From the NCBI GenBank assembly GCA_013399875.1, contig VXAZ01008004.1, forward strand, positions 1-64,000: a DNA stretch of 64,000 bases, written 5' to 3'. The stretch is from Gymnorhina tibicen (taxonomy: Eukaryota; Chordata; Aves; Passeriformes; Artamidae). Shown piece by piece: positions 25,501-35,896 of the stretch (position 1 is the stretch's first letter; each line of letters starts with the position of its first letter). The position numbers were made by a program, and so were the translations under genes. The notes under the pieces are model-generated. The model worked only from the letters and a program-made list of their open reading frames with translations, ran no database searches and was not told the DNA's origin.

Positions 25501-28500
25501 GTGTCTGTCTAGATTCCATGTGTATTAAATATAAGTACATAGAGACAGAAGAATATTGTACTGTTTGTTTTGCATATTTAGGATCTTTACAGAAATTAAG
25601 ATAAATGGCATACATGACTGCTGCATATTCTTTGCCACCTCTCCTTTTTTCATGAGGCCACTATCATGCCTCCCACAGTGTATGTGCAGTGACATCCCAC
25701 AGCATTTTCAGAAGATTCAAGAAGTTTCCTCCTCCCCATACATGTTTTCCCAGACTTAACATTTTAATCTTTATCAGTCCTTTGTAATTTCTTTTTCTGA
25801 ATAAATAAGAGTAGATCCAAAGTGATTTTTAGTCTTCCCCTAAGTCTTTGAAAATTGCACCTTGCCTGTCTTTGGAAACAACTATCACCTATACCAGGAA
25901 ATCTGACCTGATGCCAAATAGAAAATTTCTAGAGAATGGATTTGATTGTCAAAACCATAAAAGAGGACAATGATTGAGGGAACCATATGGCAAGGACTTA
26001 AAGTCCTCTCTCTCTCCTTAAATAAGACCGAACACCTCAACTGAGCACCACACCCATTGAGGCAATCATTCTTCCCTATTTATCATGATATTAACTGTTT
26101 ATATAATGTATAACAGTTCCAACATGAACAGAGTGAGAAAGACTATCCCTGAAATAATGGAGAACTGCTGTCTAAGGCATTCCCAGCAGGTTTAGATTCC
26201 TGATTTCATCTTCTGCAATGAGATTTGGAATGTCATTAGACTTACTCAGAAAGCAAAATGGAAAGCAACAGACTTTGAGATACCGACCATGAAACACAAT
26301 ATAAAATCAGGTGCAATATTTTAGACCAACACTTGACCTAGCCCAAAGTTCTGCTTCCAGTATTGGACATTAATAGGGCAGTTGTACAGAATTACTTTTT
26401 CCAGATGATGGGGTTAGCCTCCAGCAATTTATTGGCCAGAGTCTTCCTGAGCAGGAGGTGTTGTTTTGTGTGGGCCAAACCTTTGGCATTCCATGTACAT
26501 TTTTAAAGTTGGAAAGTTTTTACTTTTACTATAGTGGAAAAAAATCTGACGTATAAAGGAGGAATAAATTTCTAAAATCATGTTTGAACAAGGCTGAGGC
26601 TTTCACATTTGGGAGGTGTTGGCATCAACATAACTGGCAACTAGATTCAAAGCTAAATTTAAGAAGCATATATAATGTCCTAATCTTCCATGAATATTTA
26701 TTTACAGGAGCAAAGCTGAGCTCTTCCAACCCTACAACCACTGTCATCTTAGTGAGGGAATCCTGTCTGAATTTTCCTCTTCATTGTAAGTAAAAATCTC
26801 TCCCTACAGTAGAAGAGAACATAATCTAATTGTTTTTGTAATACTGCCTTTTATTAATCTTTTCTGTGATTGAGAAAAAGTAAGACCTAAATATCTAAAA
26901 CTGTATTATTTAACCTTCTAGCAGCACTTCTTTTAAGAGCAGAGAATTCACTGCTAACTTCCAGTGAAAAACCCAAGAATATTCATCTACACAAAGGCAA
27001 ACCCTTACTTTACAATCAGAACATTACCATTTTATTAGGAGGAATTAAAGTAAAATAGATTTGTGGAAATTAATTTTATATTCTACTGGTAACTTGGAAA
27101 TCTCCATAAGGCTTTGAACAACGCTAGATCAGATAAGAAAAGATTACCTGAACCACAGAGGGAAATCACATATTTTAAGAGACTTGGCTTTAATCAACTA
27201 ATTCAAAGTTATATTTTATTAAACCTTGTTTTTTTTTTCCAATCAAATAAGCTTAACAAGGAGAAAAGTGCTATTCCATTTAATGACTGAGTACACTGTA
27301 AATGCAACAGAAACAGAATAGGTCTAGAGATTGTAAAAAATCCATATTTCAAATGCTTTCAATATCACCAGGGAAAAGATTAGAATTAAACATTAAATTT
27401 TTTAACCAATTCAGAGGTATTCTTTTCCTCTAAATGTTCATAACACACTAACTCTAATGTACCAGAAAAAAAAAATCAATTTTTCATGTGATTGTGACTT
27501 GTTGATTTAGCTGTTTAAGACAGTGAAAACTCTGAATGTTTCTTTTTAGTAAGGAGGTTTGTAATGCTTTTTCCCCCCAAATGGATTCTCCAGTGTCTAA
27601 CTGGGATTAATCTCCTGTTGCCTATTCTGTCTAACAGGGCACTCAGAGGTTATATGTGTTCTTTTTTTTCCTGGAGCTTGTAAGAACATAAGTATTTTTG
27701 AGACCTCTAGCTGCTGTCAAATTTAGTTGAAGCATTTGTGTTTTAAAGTTATTGAGGAGGTGGAAGAGAATGGAAAGAAATCCACAAACACATAATGTGA
27801 CTGCAAGGCTTTACTCCACATAAAATCAGTTGAAAACATTAAACAAATATATCATACCACTGCCCGTTTTTGGATTGATAGAATTCAACTATGTTAATAA
27901 AATCATATTAAAAAAAAAAGGCAAATACAACTCTGCCGACTGCTGACAACTCCCTTTATGGAAGAATTCAGATAATCTGGAGCTGGCACACCCTGCCCAC
28001 TCACCCCCACCTTCCTGGGATCACACACAGTACGTCAGACATTTCTTGGCAGGGTACTTTGATAATCCTGAACAGACCAACCTTTTGGAACACTTCCAGG
28101 CAAACGTGTTCTGAAATAGCCTCTTTCTAACCTGTTTCCAGAAATCACAAGAACATTGCAAATCCAACCAGGGAATTTGGCTCCATGTCTGTAAGTAACC
28201 AGGTTTTAGTTACCGTGAACAGCAGAACTCTACCCTGAATGCCTAAAGATATATAACACCAATATAACCCAGACACATTTTCATTTTGGATTCACTACTT
28301 TTTAGTTAAAAGAACTTTCTTCTACCTTTCAACATTTAATATATTTTAGTACTGCATTTCAAAGTATTTAATGTAAAATATTTTAATGATTTATTTTTTA
28401 AAAGTGATCTCATTAAATATAATATAATATTAGACCTAATATAATTAGTTTTTAGCTTGTCCTTATGCATTATCTAGACAGGTGTAATTAAAGGACTTCA

Positions 28501-30221
28501 GATTCACTTTATTCTGTTATATACTTTGCACTGTCTCTCTATTGATATGAACACTGCATTGAAAAAAACTTTCTCAATATCTATTAATTCATCTCCTTAC
28601 TTGCATGGTGTTTAGGCAAGATAAAACAGAGGCTTCAGAAATAATTTCATACCTGATCCTCATACAAGGTATGATTTGGGAGCATAAAGTTAATAGCATC
28701 TACAAAAGTGCCAGTATCTAGTAACAAATTATTATGATTGATGCAAAATAAAGTTAAAAGAGCAATAACACTCCAAAGTTTAGATTCAACCAAACAAGCA
28801 TGCAAAATTACAAAGAATCTGCCTAAGTGAAATTAGAAATGGAAGCTGTTCCCTTTCCTGTTTCAAGTTTTCTTCTATTCTGTCTGTATTTCTAATACAG
28901 AAATCAAGTGATATAATATGTAATTTTTCTTTTCTGTGCAGGTCCATCTTTTATTTACCATGCATTATAGTAGGCAAATAATTTATTTTCTCATTGAGCT
29001 ATCATCCATAAGAATAATTTAAAACCAGCTAATAAACATTATGGTTTGTTAGAACTGCTACTGATTAAATCTTAAGAGTCTAAAACATACAAATATAAAC
29101 AGAACGCAATTAGAGCTATTTAAAGAATCCATTTTTAACTTAGATTAACCATACTTTCCATTTGCTAGGGATAAACACTCATAAATGAAACCCATTGCTG
29201 AACAAGAAGCAATTACTTCAGTTTAAAATATTAATACATATTGCCTTTTAAAAAGTCTAGGAAAATCATTTATGTACTGTACAATACAAACTCAATTCAT
29301 ACTGAGAATGAAAATGGGATGGCATTCTGAATCCTAAGTGAGCTGCAACCGTCTTTGAGGTACAGTTTGTTCATGTCCATTTATAAGTCCATTAAATTCT
29401 TTTCTCCAGTTAGTATTGTCCTCAAAATAATTATGATAAAATACAAATACATGGGTATTGTATTTTTAAGCTAATTAACTCCCCCAAATTTGTCAACTAG
29501 CTCTCTTGCAACAGCCCTTGTTAATATCTGAGACATGCTAGTAATGCAAACTAATTACTGATGTGCAGCATACTAATTCTAGAGCCAGTAGACTCTCAAA
29601 GTTATTCCCAATTGCTGGTCTAGAAATGTACACATACATGCATATACATATATACATATATTTATACGCACATAAATATGCACCAGGACTAACAGGTATA
29701 TGTTGGATTTTAATAACTGCTTGATTGTGAGATACTTCTCAGTTCTAGAGACAGCTGAATTCAGGAAAATGATTTCTACTACGATGCTAACATTTTCTTC
29801 TGCTTAGACTATTACTGGGTTTTTTCTAAGCATTGTGTTATAAATTGCATTTAAAGGTGTAATTTTGAGCTGTATCATACACTCTTACTTCTACTTGCTC
29901 ATACACTGAGGAAGTATTAAGTGTTTTGATTTCTCTACGGTCACACAAGATCCCTTCACCAGAAAGGTCAAAACCAAGGCTCTTACAGTGCCACAAACCA
30001 GTCTTTTATTGTCAGGTGGTGGTGTGCCAAAGTTGGGGCCTTCCCTCTTCAGCCTCAGGACAATAAAGACTGTATTTGCAGAGAGGTTAGAATAAGATTA
30101 TTGATATTTTAAACCAGATTTTTTGATTATTCCTCTGATAAACTGTCACCTCATACACTACAGTTCACCTGGTTTTGTAGCTCTGAAGTATACTCAAGTG
30201 TACAGAAACCAAGCATCTGAA
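22591..30221. other. AT-rich non-coding DNA, no gene seen
   Basis: No open frame longer than about 89 codons occurs, and none is recognisable. I see no LINE, LTR or RNA gene. A stretch of alternating purine-pyrimidine TA/CA steps lies at 29626-29690. The sequence around 27950-28200 is somewhat more mixed in composition and could be tested for conservation, but I see no direct evidence of function. Confidence 0.6.
29626..29690. repeat. TA/CA-rich alternating tract
   Basis: The tract is largely tacacatacatgcatatacatatatacatat followed by similar steps, without a fixed unit. It is a degraded (TA)n/(CA)n simple repeat. Confidence 0.75.
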
Positions 30222-30557
30222 TTTACAGAATCAAAGATCCATTAAGGTTTTAAAAGGCCTCTAAGATCATCAAGTCCAACCTTTGACTGAACATCAGTAA
30301 ACCCTAGAATTTGGTGCCACACCCAGCCGTTTCTTGAACACCTCCAGGGATGCTGACTCCACCACCTCCCTTGGCAGCCCATTTCAATGTTTAACCACCA
30401 TTTCAATGAAAAAATTCTTCCTGATGTCCAATCCGAACCTCCCCTGTCACAGCTTGAGGTCATTTTCTCTTGTCCTGTCACTGGTTGCCTGGTGAAGAGA
30501 CCGAACCTCACCTTGCTGTACCCTCCTTTCCTAGGTAATTTTAAAAATCAGTAATGT

Positions 30558-30589
30558 GAAGAAGAGGCTCTCCCCTGAGCCTCTTCTTC
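30558..30589. repeat. Perfect 13-bp inverted repeat inside the CR1
   Basis: Arms gaagaagaggctc (30558-30570) and gagcctcttcttc (30577-30589) are separated by a 6-nt loop tcccct. The right arm is ordinary CR1 3' sequence. The left arm appears to have become its exact complement in this copy. RNA from either strand could fold into a stable hairpin. Confidence 0.9.
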
Positions 30590-31018
30590 AGGCTAAACAA
30601 CCCCAGGTCCTTCAGCCATTCCACATAAGACTTGTACTCCAGAGCCTTCACCAGCTCCATTGTCGTTTTCTGGATATACTCCCACACCTCAATGTCCTTC
30701 TTGTAGTGAGGGGCCCAGAACTGGACACAGCACTCAAGGTGCAGCCACCAGTGCTGAGTCCAGGGGGAAAATCACTGCCCTGGTCCTGCTGACCACACTA
30801 TTTTTGATACAGGCCGGGATGCTATTGGCCTTCATGGCCACCTGGGCACACACTGGCTCATGTTCAGCTGGCTGTTGACCAGCACCCCCAGATCCTTTTC
30901 CACTGTGCTGCTTTCCAGCCACTCTTCCTTCAGTGTGCAGCACTGCAGGAGGTTGTTGTGACCCAAGTGTAAGACCCGGCTCTTCCCCTTACTGAATTGT
31001 ACAATTGACCTTGGCCCA

Positions 31019-31240
31019 TCAATCCAGTCTTTTCAGATCCCTCTGCAGAGCCTTCCTGCTCTCCAGCAGATCAACACTCCCACCCACCGTAGTGCTGTCT
31101 GTGAACTTGCTGACGGTGCACTCAATCCCCTCACTCAGAACATGGATAAAGATATTAAAGAGGACTGGCTCCAAAACTGAGCTCTGGGAAACACCACTAG
31201 TGACCAGCCTCCAGCTGGATACAACTCCATTCACCACCAC
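31019..31240 (-). pseudogene. CR1 ORF2 reverse transcriptase, C-terminal palm fragment
   Basis: This 73-codon frame covers the RT palm from the [13 protein letters not shown] block (family pattern G-x-PQGSVLGP) through the motif C region to [16 protein letters not shown]. The motif C segment reads FTDS where the family has an F-A-D-D box, so the second catalytic aspartate is serine. The PQG element reads SQS. It is separated from the upstream RT block by a frame break near 31240-31262. It is a fossil of a reverse transcriptase, not a gene. Confidence 0.88.
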
Positions 31241-31261
31241 TCTTTGGGCCTGGGCATCTAG

Positions 31262-31552
31262 TCACTTTGTAGCCCAATGAGCTATGCAGCTGTCCAAATG
31301 GTGGACTGCAAGCTTCTCCAGGAGAATGCTGTGGGAGACAGTATCAAAGGCTTTACTGAAGTCCAGGTAGATAACGTCCACAGTCTTTCCCTCATCCAGT
31401 AAGTGGGCCACCTGGTCATAAAGGGAGATCAGGCTGGTCAAACAGGACCTCCCTTTCCTAAACTCATGCTGGCTAGCCTTGAAAGATCCCCTGGATGCCC
31501 TGTACATGCCATGTGATTGCACTCTTATCTGTTCCATAGCCTTCCCTGGCAC
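31262..31552 (-). pseudogene. CR1 ORF2 reverse transcriptase, motif A fragment
   Basis: The 96-codon frame includes the conserved RT stretch around TVDVIYLDFSKAFDTVSHS, with the motif A aspartate intact. Before it comes text typical of CR1 ORF2 (HEFRKGRSCLTSLISLYDQV, family: fingers/palm). It continues to HLDSCIAHWATK and then breaks. The upstream part of ORF2 is present only as nucleotide similarity to about 31968 and is missing beyond. Confidence 0.9.
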
Positions 31553-31968
31553 TGGAGTCAGGCTGACAGGCTTGTAATTCCCTGGATCCTCCCTTACAAC
31601 CCTTCTTGTAGGCGGGCATTACATTGATAACCTCTGGTCATCTGGGACCTCCCCAGTTAACCAGGACTAATGATAAATAAAGGAGAGTATTTTGGTGAGC
31701 TCTTCCACCAGCTCTGTAAGTACCCTCAGGTGAATCCCACCTGGCCCCATAGACTTGAGAGTGTCTAAGTGACACAGCAGGTCACTAGCCACTTCCTCCT
31801 GCCTTGCAGCAGGTCTATTCTGCTCTCTGTCCCTGTTCCCTGACCAGCTTAGGGAACTGATTGCCCTGGTCTCTCCGTTAAAGACTCAGGCAAAGAAGGC
31901 ACTAACTACCTCAGCCTTTTTCCTCACCCTTGCAGACAGTGTTCACCTCCATGTCCAACAAAGGCCTC

Positions 31969-32939
31969 ATAATTTACTAAGTCATGATCTACTGTTTTAA
32001 CACTTTTACCAATCCCTCACTCTATGAAGCTGCAATTAAAACAGATATAAAAATTTTAACAAATTGTGTTTCTATTCTCTTTGAAGTGGTATTTTTATGT
32101 TTATATTTAAGTGTATGTTAAAAGGCAATTAGCAATTGAGCAAAGTGAATAATTAATTATGTGCAATTAGAGTGGAACTGTAGACAAATAGTGCCATATT
32201 ACTGGCAAATTTCAACAATGTGATAAATTGTGGCAATTATAGGCAAAGTAATAATGATTTTCAATCAAAGAATATAAATGAGAATATGTTCTGTATTCAC
32301 AACAATAAAAGTTCAATCTGTTTGCCTGTGTTTAAACTGGCTGCAATTCATACACACCCAAATCATTATTATGATTCTTTTGCTAAAACATGTTTATTTT
32401 CAGCGCTACTTTGTATTATATATTTTTGCATACGTAGAAACACTTTCCTCCAGAAATGCTCAAAGGGCTTTGAGGACTGTCCTCAGTTCAGTCTTCTGAG
32501 ACATTTCAGGACATAAAATCCCTTACCTGACTGCCTCGTGTCTCTGCAGTGTTTCGTATAGTATGACGGACTGCTGAGAGGAACCTACAGCTGAAAGGAG
32601 CGTTTCAGACTCTCTGGTTGGTACCCTCTTGTAGCAGAGCAAGTCTCCTCTCATTAGTTATTTAACTTAACATGCCAAGCTCTATACTGCAAAAATTGAG
32701 GAACTATTCCCTCCAGTTTTCTCTTCTGCTCTGTCAGTAACCTTGAGGAGAAACGTGGGACTGAGTAATGTAGTTGCCAGAGTACCAAGTTTTTGCAGGA
32801 CTTTGAGCAATCCTGTCTATAAAAGCCCAGCAGTTACGTGAATTTTGGATAGGGAAAGGTAACCTGGTATTTGAAAGTGCAAGCAAGCACCTATGATTTC
32901 AGAACAATGCAAGGAGGCAAACACACTCCAGGAGACAGT
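31969..32939. other. Non-coding DNA between the CR1 and the CpG island
   Basis: The first part is AT-rich. From about 32520 the sequence is more mixed and leads into the island. I recognise no exon. Overlapping 98- and 73-codon plus frames at 32220-32516 are not recognisable proteins. Confidence 0.6.
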
Positions 32940-33490
32940 AACACCCACAAAGGTGGTTCGGACGCAGGGCTCGGGGCCAGGTCAGGAGCGACATGTGGCT
33001 GCGGGAGCCATCGGAGGGATCCAGGTGCCGGTGCACAGAAGGGATCCCGGGTGTGGGTGCCGCCGTCCTCCCCTTGCTTGCTCAAGATGGGAAAACATCT
33101 TGACATTAACAGCCAGAGGGATGTCCGGAGCCGTGCCACGGGCGAGTGGTCGGGCCGGAGTCTCCCATTTTCCTTCCCGAGGTGCGGCTGCGGGGCGGCT
33201 GTGCTGCCCGGGACCGTACCGCACAGGGAGCTGGAGCGGCCGCCTCAGGGCAGCCCGCAGCCCCGGGGCCGGCCGGGACTCCCCTCGGGCCCGGCCGGGA
33301 TTCCCCTCGGGCCCGGCCGGGACTCCCCTCGGGCCCGGCCGGGACTCCCCTCGGGCCCCGCCGCTGCCCCGCCTGCGGCACCCCCGGCGCCAAAGCCCCG
33401 AGGGTGCGCGGCGCGGCTCTGCCTCGCAGAGAAAACAAGACTCTCCCTTTTCCAGCAACGCGTTAGTTGCTACACCCACCTTTGAGCACC
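32940..33490. promoter_or_regulatory. CpG island, candidate promoter
   Basis: This is the only strongly GC- and CpG-rich stretch in the window, densest at 33120-33430, with repeated gcggcc, ccgg and gcgcggcgcgg elements. Overlapping GC boxes are present, for example ggggcgg at about 33193-33199. In birds and other vertebrates such islands usually mark gene promoters, so it may start an unannotated coding or long non-coding transcript. I see no TATA box and cannot choose a strand. Open frames of 177-214 codons on both strands exist because stop codons are rare in GC-rich DNA. They are rich in Pro, Gly, Ala and Arg, repeat with the minisatellite, and are not supported as genes. Confidence 0.75.
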
Positions 33491-33752
33491 GTTTGTGTCC
33501 TGGTCCATCATTCAAAGCAAGTTTAAATAATATTTAAAACCAGTTCCAGTCAGTGCTATAATTGCCCAGTATTATATATCAGCATTATAGAAAAAAAAAA
33601 AAAGAATTCCCTAAATTAAAAGAGAACTATGCATTAAGAATATAAGCATTCACTCCAACAATATTACTAGTAAAGTTATGTACAGGAAACAAAAGGAAAA
33701 TTTTCTACATATTCATAGAATTTACCTTATTTTGATTTTAATTTCCTGCATT
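33057..33752 (+). repeat. First copy of a ~695-bp near-identical duplication
   Basis: The copy runs from gtgccgccgtcc to atttcctgcatt, immediately before the N. It contains most of the CpG island, the minisatellite and an AT-rich 3' flank. It matches 33754-34447 except for three substitutions (33634 T versus A; 33692 and 33698 A versus T) and a small length difference at the A run near 33591 (A13-G-AA here, A14 there). This level of difference fits two alleles of one locus. Confidence 0.95.
33279..33356 (+). repeat. 22-bp GC-rich minisatellite, about 4 units
   Basis: The unit gggactcccctcgggcccgg plus cc is repeated about four times; the second unit has T for C (gggatt). The last unit runs into ggccccgcc. 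Read as protein it gives the Gly/Pro/Arg-rich repeats seen in every frame here. Extreme GC and tandem structure make this a hard region to sequence and a plausible cause of the nearby assembly break. Confidence 0.9.
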
Positions 33753-33753
33753 N
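33753..33753. other. Single-N assembly gap
   Basis: One ambiguous base separates the two copies exactly at their junction. A lone N here most likely stands for a gap of unknown size or a forced join between two contigs. Confidence 0.95.
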
Positions 33754-34447
33754 GTGCCGCCGTCCTCCCCTTGCTTGCTCAAGATGGGAAAACATCTTGA
33801 CATTAACAGCCAGAGGGATGTCCGGAGCCGTGCCACGGGCGAGTGGTCGGGCCGGAGTCTCCCATTTTCCTTCCCGAGGTGCGGCTGCGGGGCGGCTGTG
33901 CTGCCCGGGACCGTACCGCACAGGGAGCTGGAGCGGCCGCCTCAGGGCAGCCCGCAGCCCCGGGGCCGGCCGGGACTCCCCTCGGGCCCGGCCGGGATTC
34001 CCCTCGGGCCCGGCCGGGACTCCCCTCGGGCCCGGCCGGGACTCCCCTCGGGCCCCGCCGCTGCCCCGCCTGCGGCACCCCCGGCGCCAAAGCCCCGAGG
34101 GTGCGCGGCGCGGCTCTGCCTCGCAGAGAAAACAAGACTCTCCCTTTTCCAGCAACGCGTTAGTTGCTACACCCACCTTTGAGCACCGTTTGTGTCCTGG
34201 TCCATCATTCAAAGCAAGTTTAAATAATATTTAAAACCAGTTCCAGTCAGTGCTATAATTGCCCAGTATTATATATCAGCATTATAGAAAAAAAAAAAAA
34301 ATTCCCTAAATTAAAAGAGAACTATGCAATAAGAATATAAGCATTCACTCCAACAATATTACTAGTAAAGTTATGTACAGGAAACATAAGGATAATTTTC
34401 TACATATTCATAGAATTTACCTTATTTTGATTTTAATTTCCTGCATT
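33754..34447 (+). repeat. Second copy of the near-identical duplication
   Basis: The copy starts directly after the N, inside the island, and ends at ctgcatt. The sequence then continues as unique DNA (gtatgaag). It lacks the part of the island before 33057. Because it begins at the gap and carries only allele-level differences, it is most simply a second haplotype or an overlapping contig end that was not collapsed. The minisatellite recurs at about 33976-34053. Confidence 0.93.
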
Positions 34448-35815
34448 GTATGAAGAATATATAAACTATACTTCAGATAATTTCTGAAATACATGTCTAA
34501 TAGTTACTGTATTATTTCAGCTACATGACACCTATGAAGCTAGAAAGCTGGGCATGCCATATATTAGAGTTTCTTTTTTAAACCAAAAGTAAGAATTCTA
34601 AGTGAAATATTTGCTGTAAAAACAATATGCACAGGACAGACACAGTTCAAGCTCCAGTCAGCATGCATTCTGACTTTTTCCATTAAGTAAACAGGAACTA
34701 TATGAATGTGCTCAAAATATGCCCCCCACCTTTTTACCTTCTATTTTCTTTATGGTGAGAATATTTTTACCTACAAAAATGACTAAACAAATTACAGGAA
34801 ATTAGGGTTTTTGATTGTACTGCCTTTATACTTGTCTTGTAGTGTCCACAAAGGAACTTTTTAACTTCTTGGCTACTCTTAACCAGTTTGGTGAGAAGAT
34901 AAATATTTTCAAAATAAGACACTACTAAATGTCTCATGAACTCAGACACCAAGACAGAGGAGATGCTATCCACGCCCTCTCAAGAAGATATACCATGATA
35001 GTATACCACACGTAGAATCCAGAGAGGAGAAATATTTTTGGAGAATCCTTAACCCATTATCATACTTTGAAGTTCAGTCCCACTTATAAGGTTGTTCCTA
35101 GAAACTCTTTCTCTATGTCCAGTGAAAATGGGACATTATGGACTAATAAAACATTAATACAAATCAAAATTCAGTTTTCTGTAGGAAACTGGTGTGCATG
35201 TCATGGAATTACTTGACTGAATGAAAGATGTAGTTAATCTGAATTTTGAGTTTACCTCTGGATTAAATTTTTCAAGAGAAATTCTTAGTCAAGAATTCTA
35301 TATTTCTAGCCTGCCTGTTGGGATTTGAATATTCTGAAGTAGTCTCAGAATAAATCTGAGATAAAATGATATAATTTTATCCTTATCTCTTGTGTGATCC
35401 ATTATTCCCTAAGTAATATTTTTCTCTCTATGTTTTTGTTTGCAAACTTCTCCGCCCTAGAAAAAGAAGTCTTACCTCTGCCCCACTTGCTTCATAAATA
35501 ACTTTTGTTGCTCTTAAAGAGATCTGAGCTTTTCATTTTTAGGGCATTCCCTCATAATATACTGTTACTTTCCTTTCTCTATGAAATCAGCCTCATAGGA
35601 AAACTGTTTTTATCTTGCTAGAGAAACCAACAGACAGCAGTGTGTTATTTGCATCTAGGCCACTTAAATGCTGCCTTTTCTTGGGTTTTGTGCTGTGCTT
35701 TTCCTCATTTTCTTTCACCGCTCCTTTGCTCCATCACAGGCTTCCACTTTCTGTCCTCTTCATATCAAATGTTTCACTCTCTACTGCTCATTTCTTTCCC
35801 AGTAACTTGCTTTTA
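34448..35815. other. AT-rich non-coding DNA, no gene seen
   Basis: Nothing is recognised. A 68-codon minus frame at 34767-34973 has no recognisable domain. The sequence becomes pyrimidine-rich on the plus strand from about 35690 towards the T tract. Confidence 0.6.
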
Positions 35816-35896
35816 GGTTTTTTTTTTTGGTTTTTGTTTTTTTTTTTGGGGTTTTTTTGTTTTGTTTTTTTTTTTTTTGTTTTGTTTTTTTTTTTC
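35816..35896 (+). repeat. T-rich tract with G interruptions
   Basis: About 81 bases contain only T and G, with T runs of up to about 14 broken by gg, g and gggg. It codes for a run of Phe/Leu/Val in frame and explains the hydrophobic C-terminus of the 107-codon frame at 35615-35938, which I reject as a gene. Confidence 0.92.

Larger units (their letters stand above)
30222..31968 (-). mobile_element. CR1 LINE, 5'-truncated, minus strand
   Basis: On the minus strand this is a 3' portion of a CR1 retrotransposon. The 3' end (about 30222-30260 in plus coordinates) shows the decayed CR1 terminal octamer repeats (gatctttgattctgta on the minus strand). It is followed inward by the avian CR1 3'-UTR text (agtccaacc, cacctccaggga, ctccaccacctccc, on the plus strand). 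Further in, ORF2 reverse transcriptase is recognisable: motif A as VIYLDFSKAFDTV within 31262-31552, and a later block at 31019-31240 with [14 protein letters not shown] and the active-site region as [11 protein letters not shown]. The coding region is split by stops and frameshifts and the motif C Asp-Asp pair is lost, so it is dead. The element ends near 31968 inside ORF2, as expected from incomplete reverse transcription. Both end points are approximate. Confidence 0.93.

Noticed and set aside
30556..30878. Plus-strand frames of 72-78 codons over the CR1
   Set aside because: They are antisense to the CR1 3' region, which is better explained by the LINE on the minus strand.
32871..33537. 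Long open frames of 177-214 codons on both strands of the CpG island
   Set aside because: They are open because GC-rich DNA has few stops. They overlap in several frames, repeat with the 22-bp minisatellite, and have no recognisable domain.
34767..34973. Minus-strand 68-codon frame considered as a processed pseudogene
   Set aside because: No recognisable protein family, no poly-A tail and no target-site duplication found.
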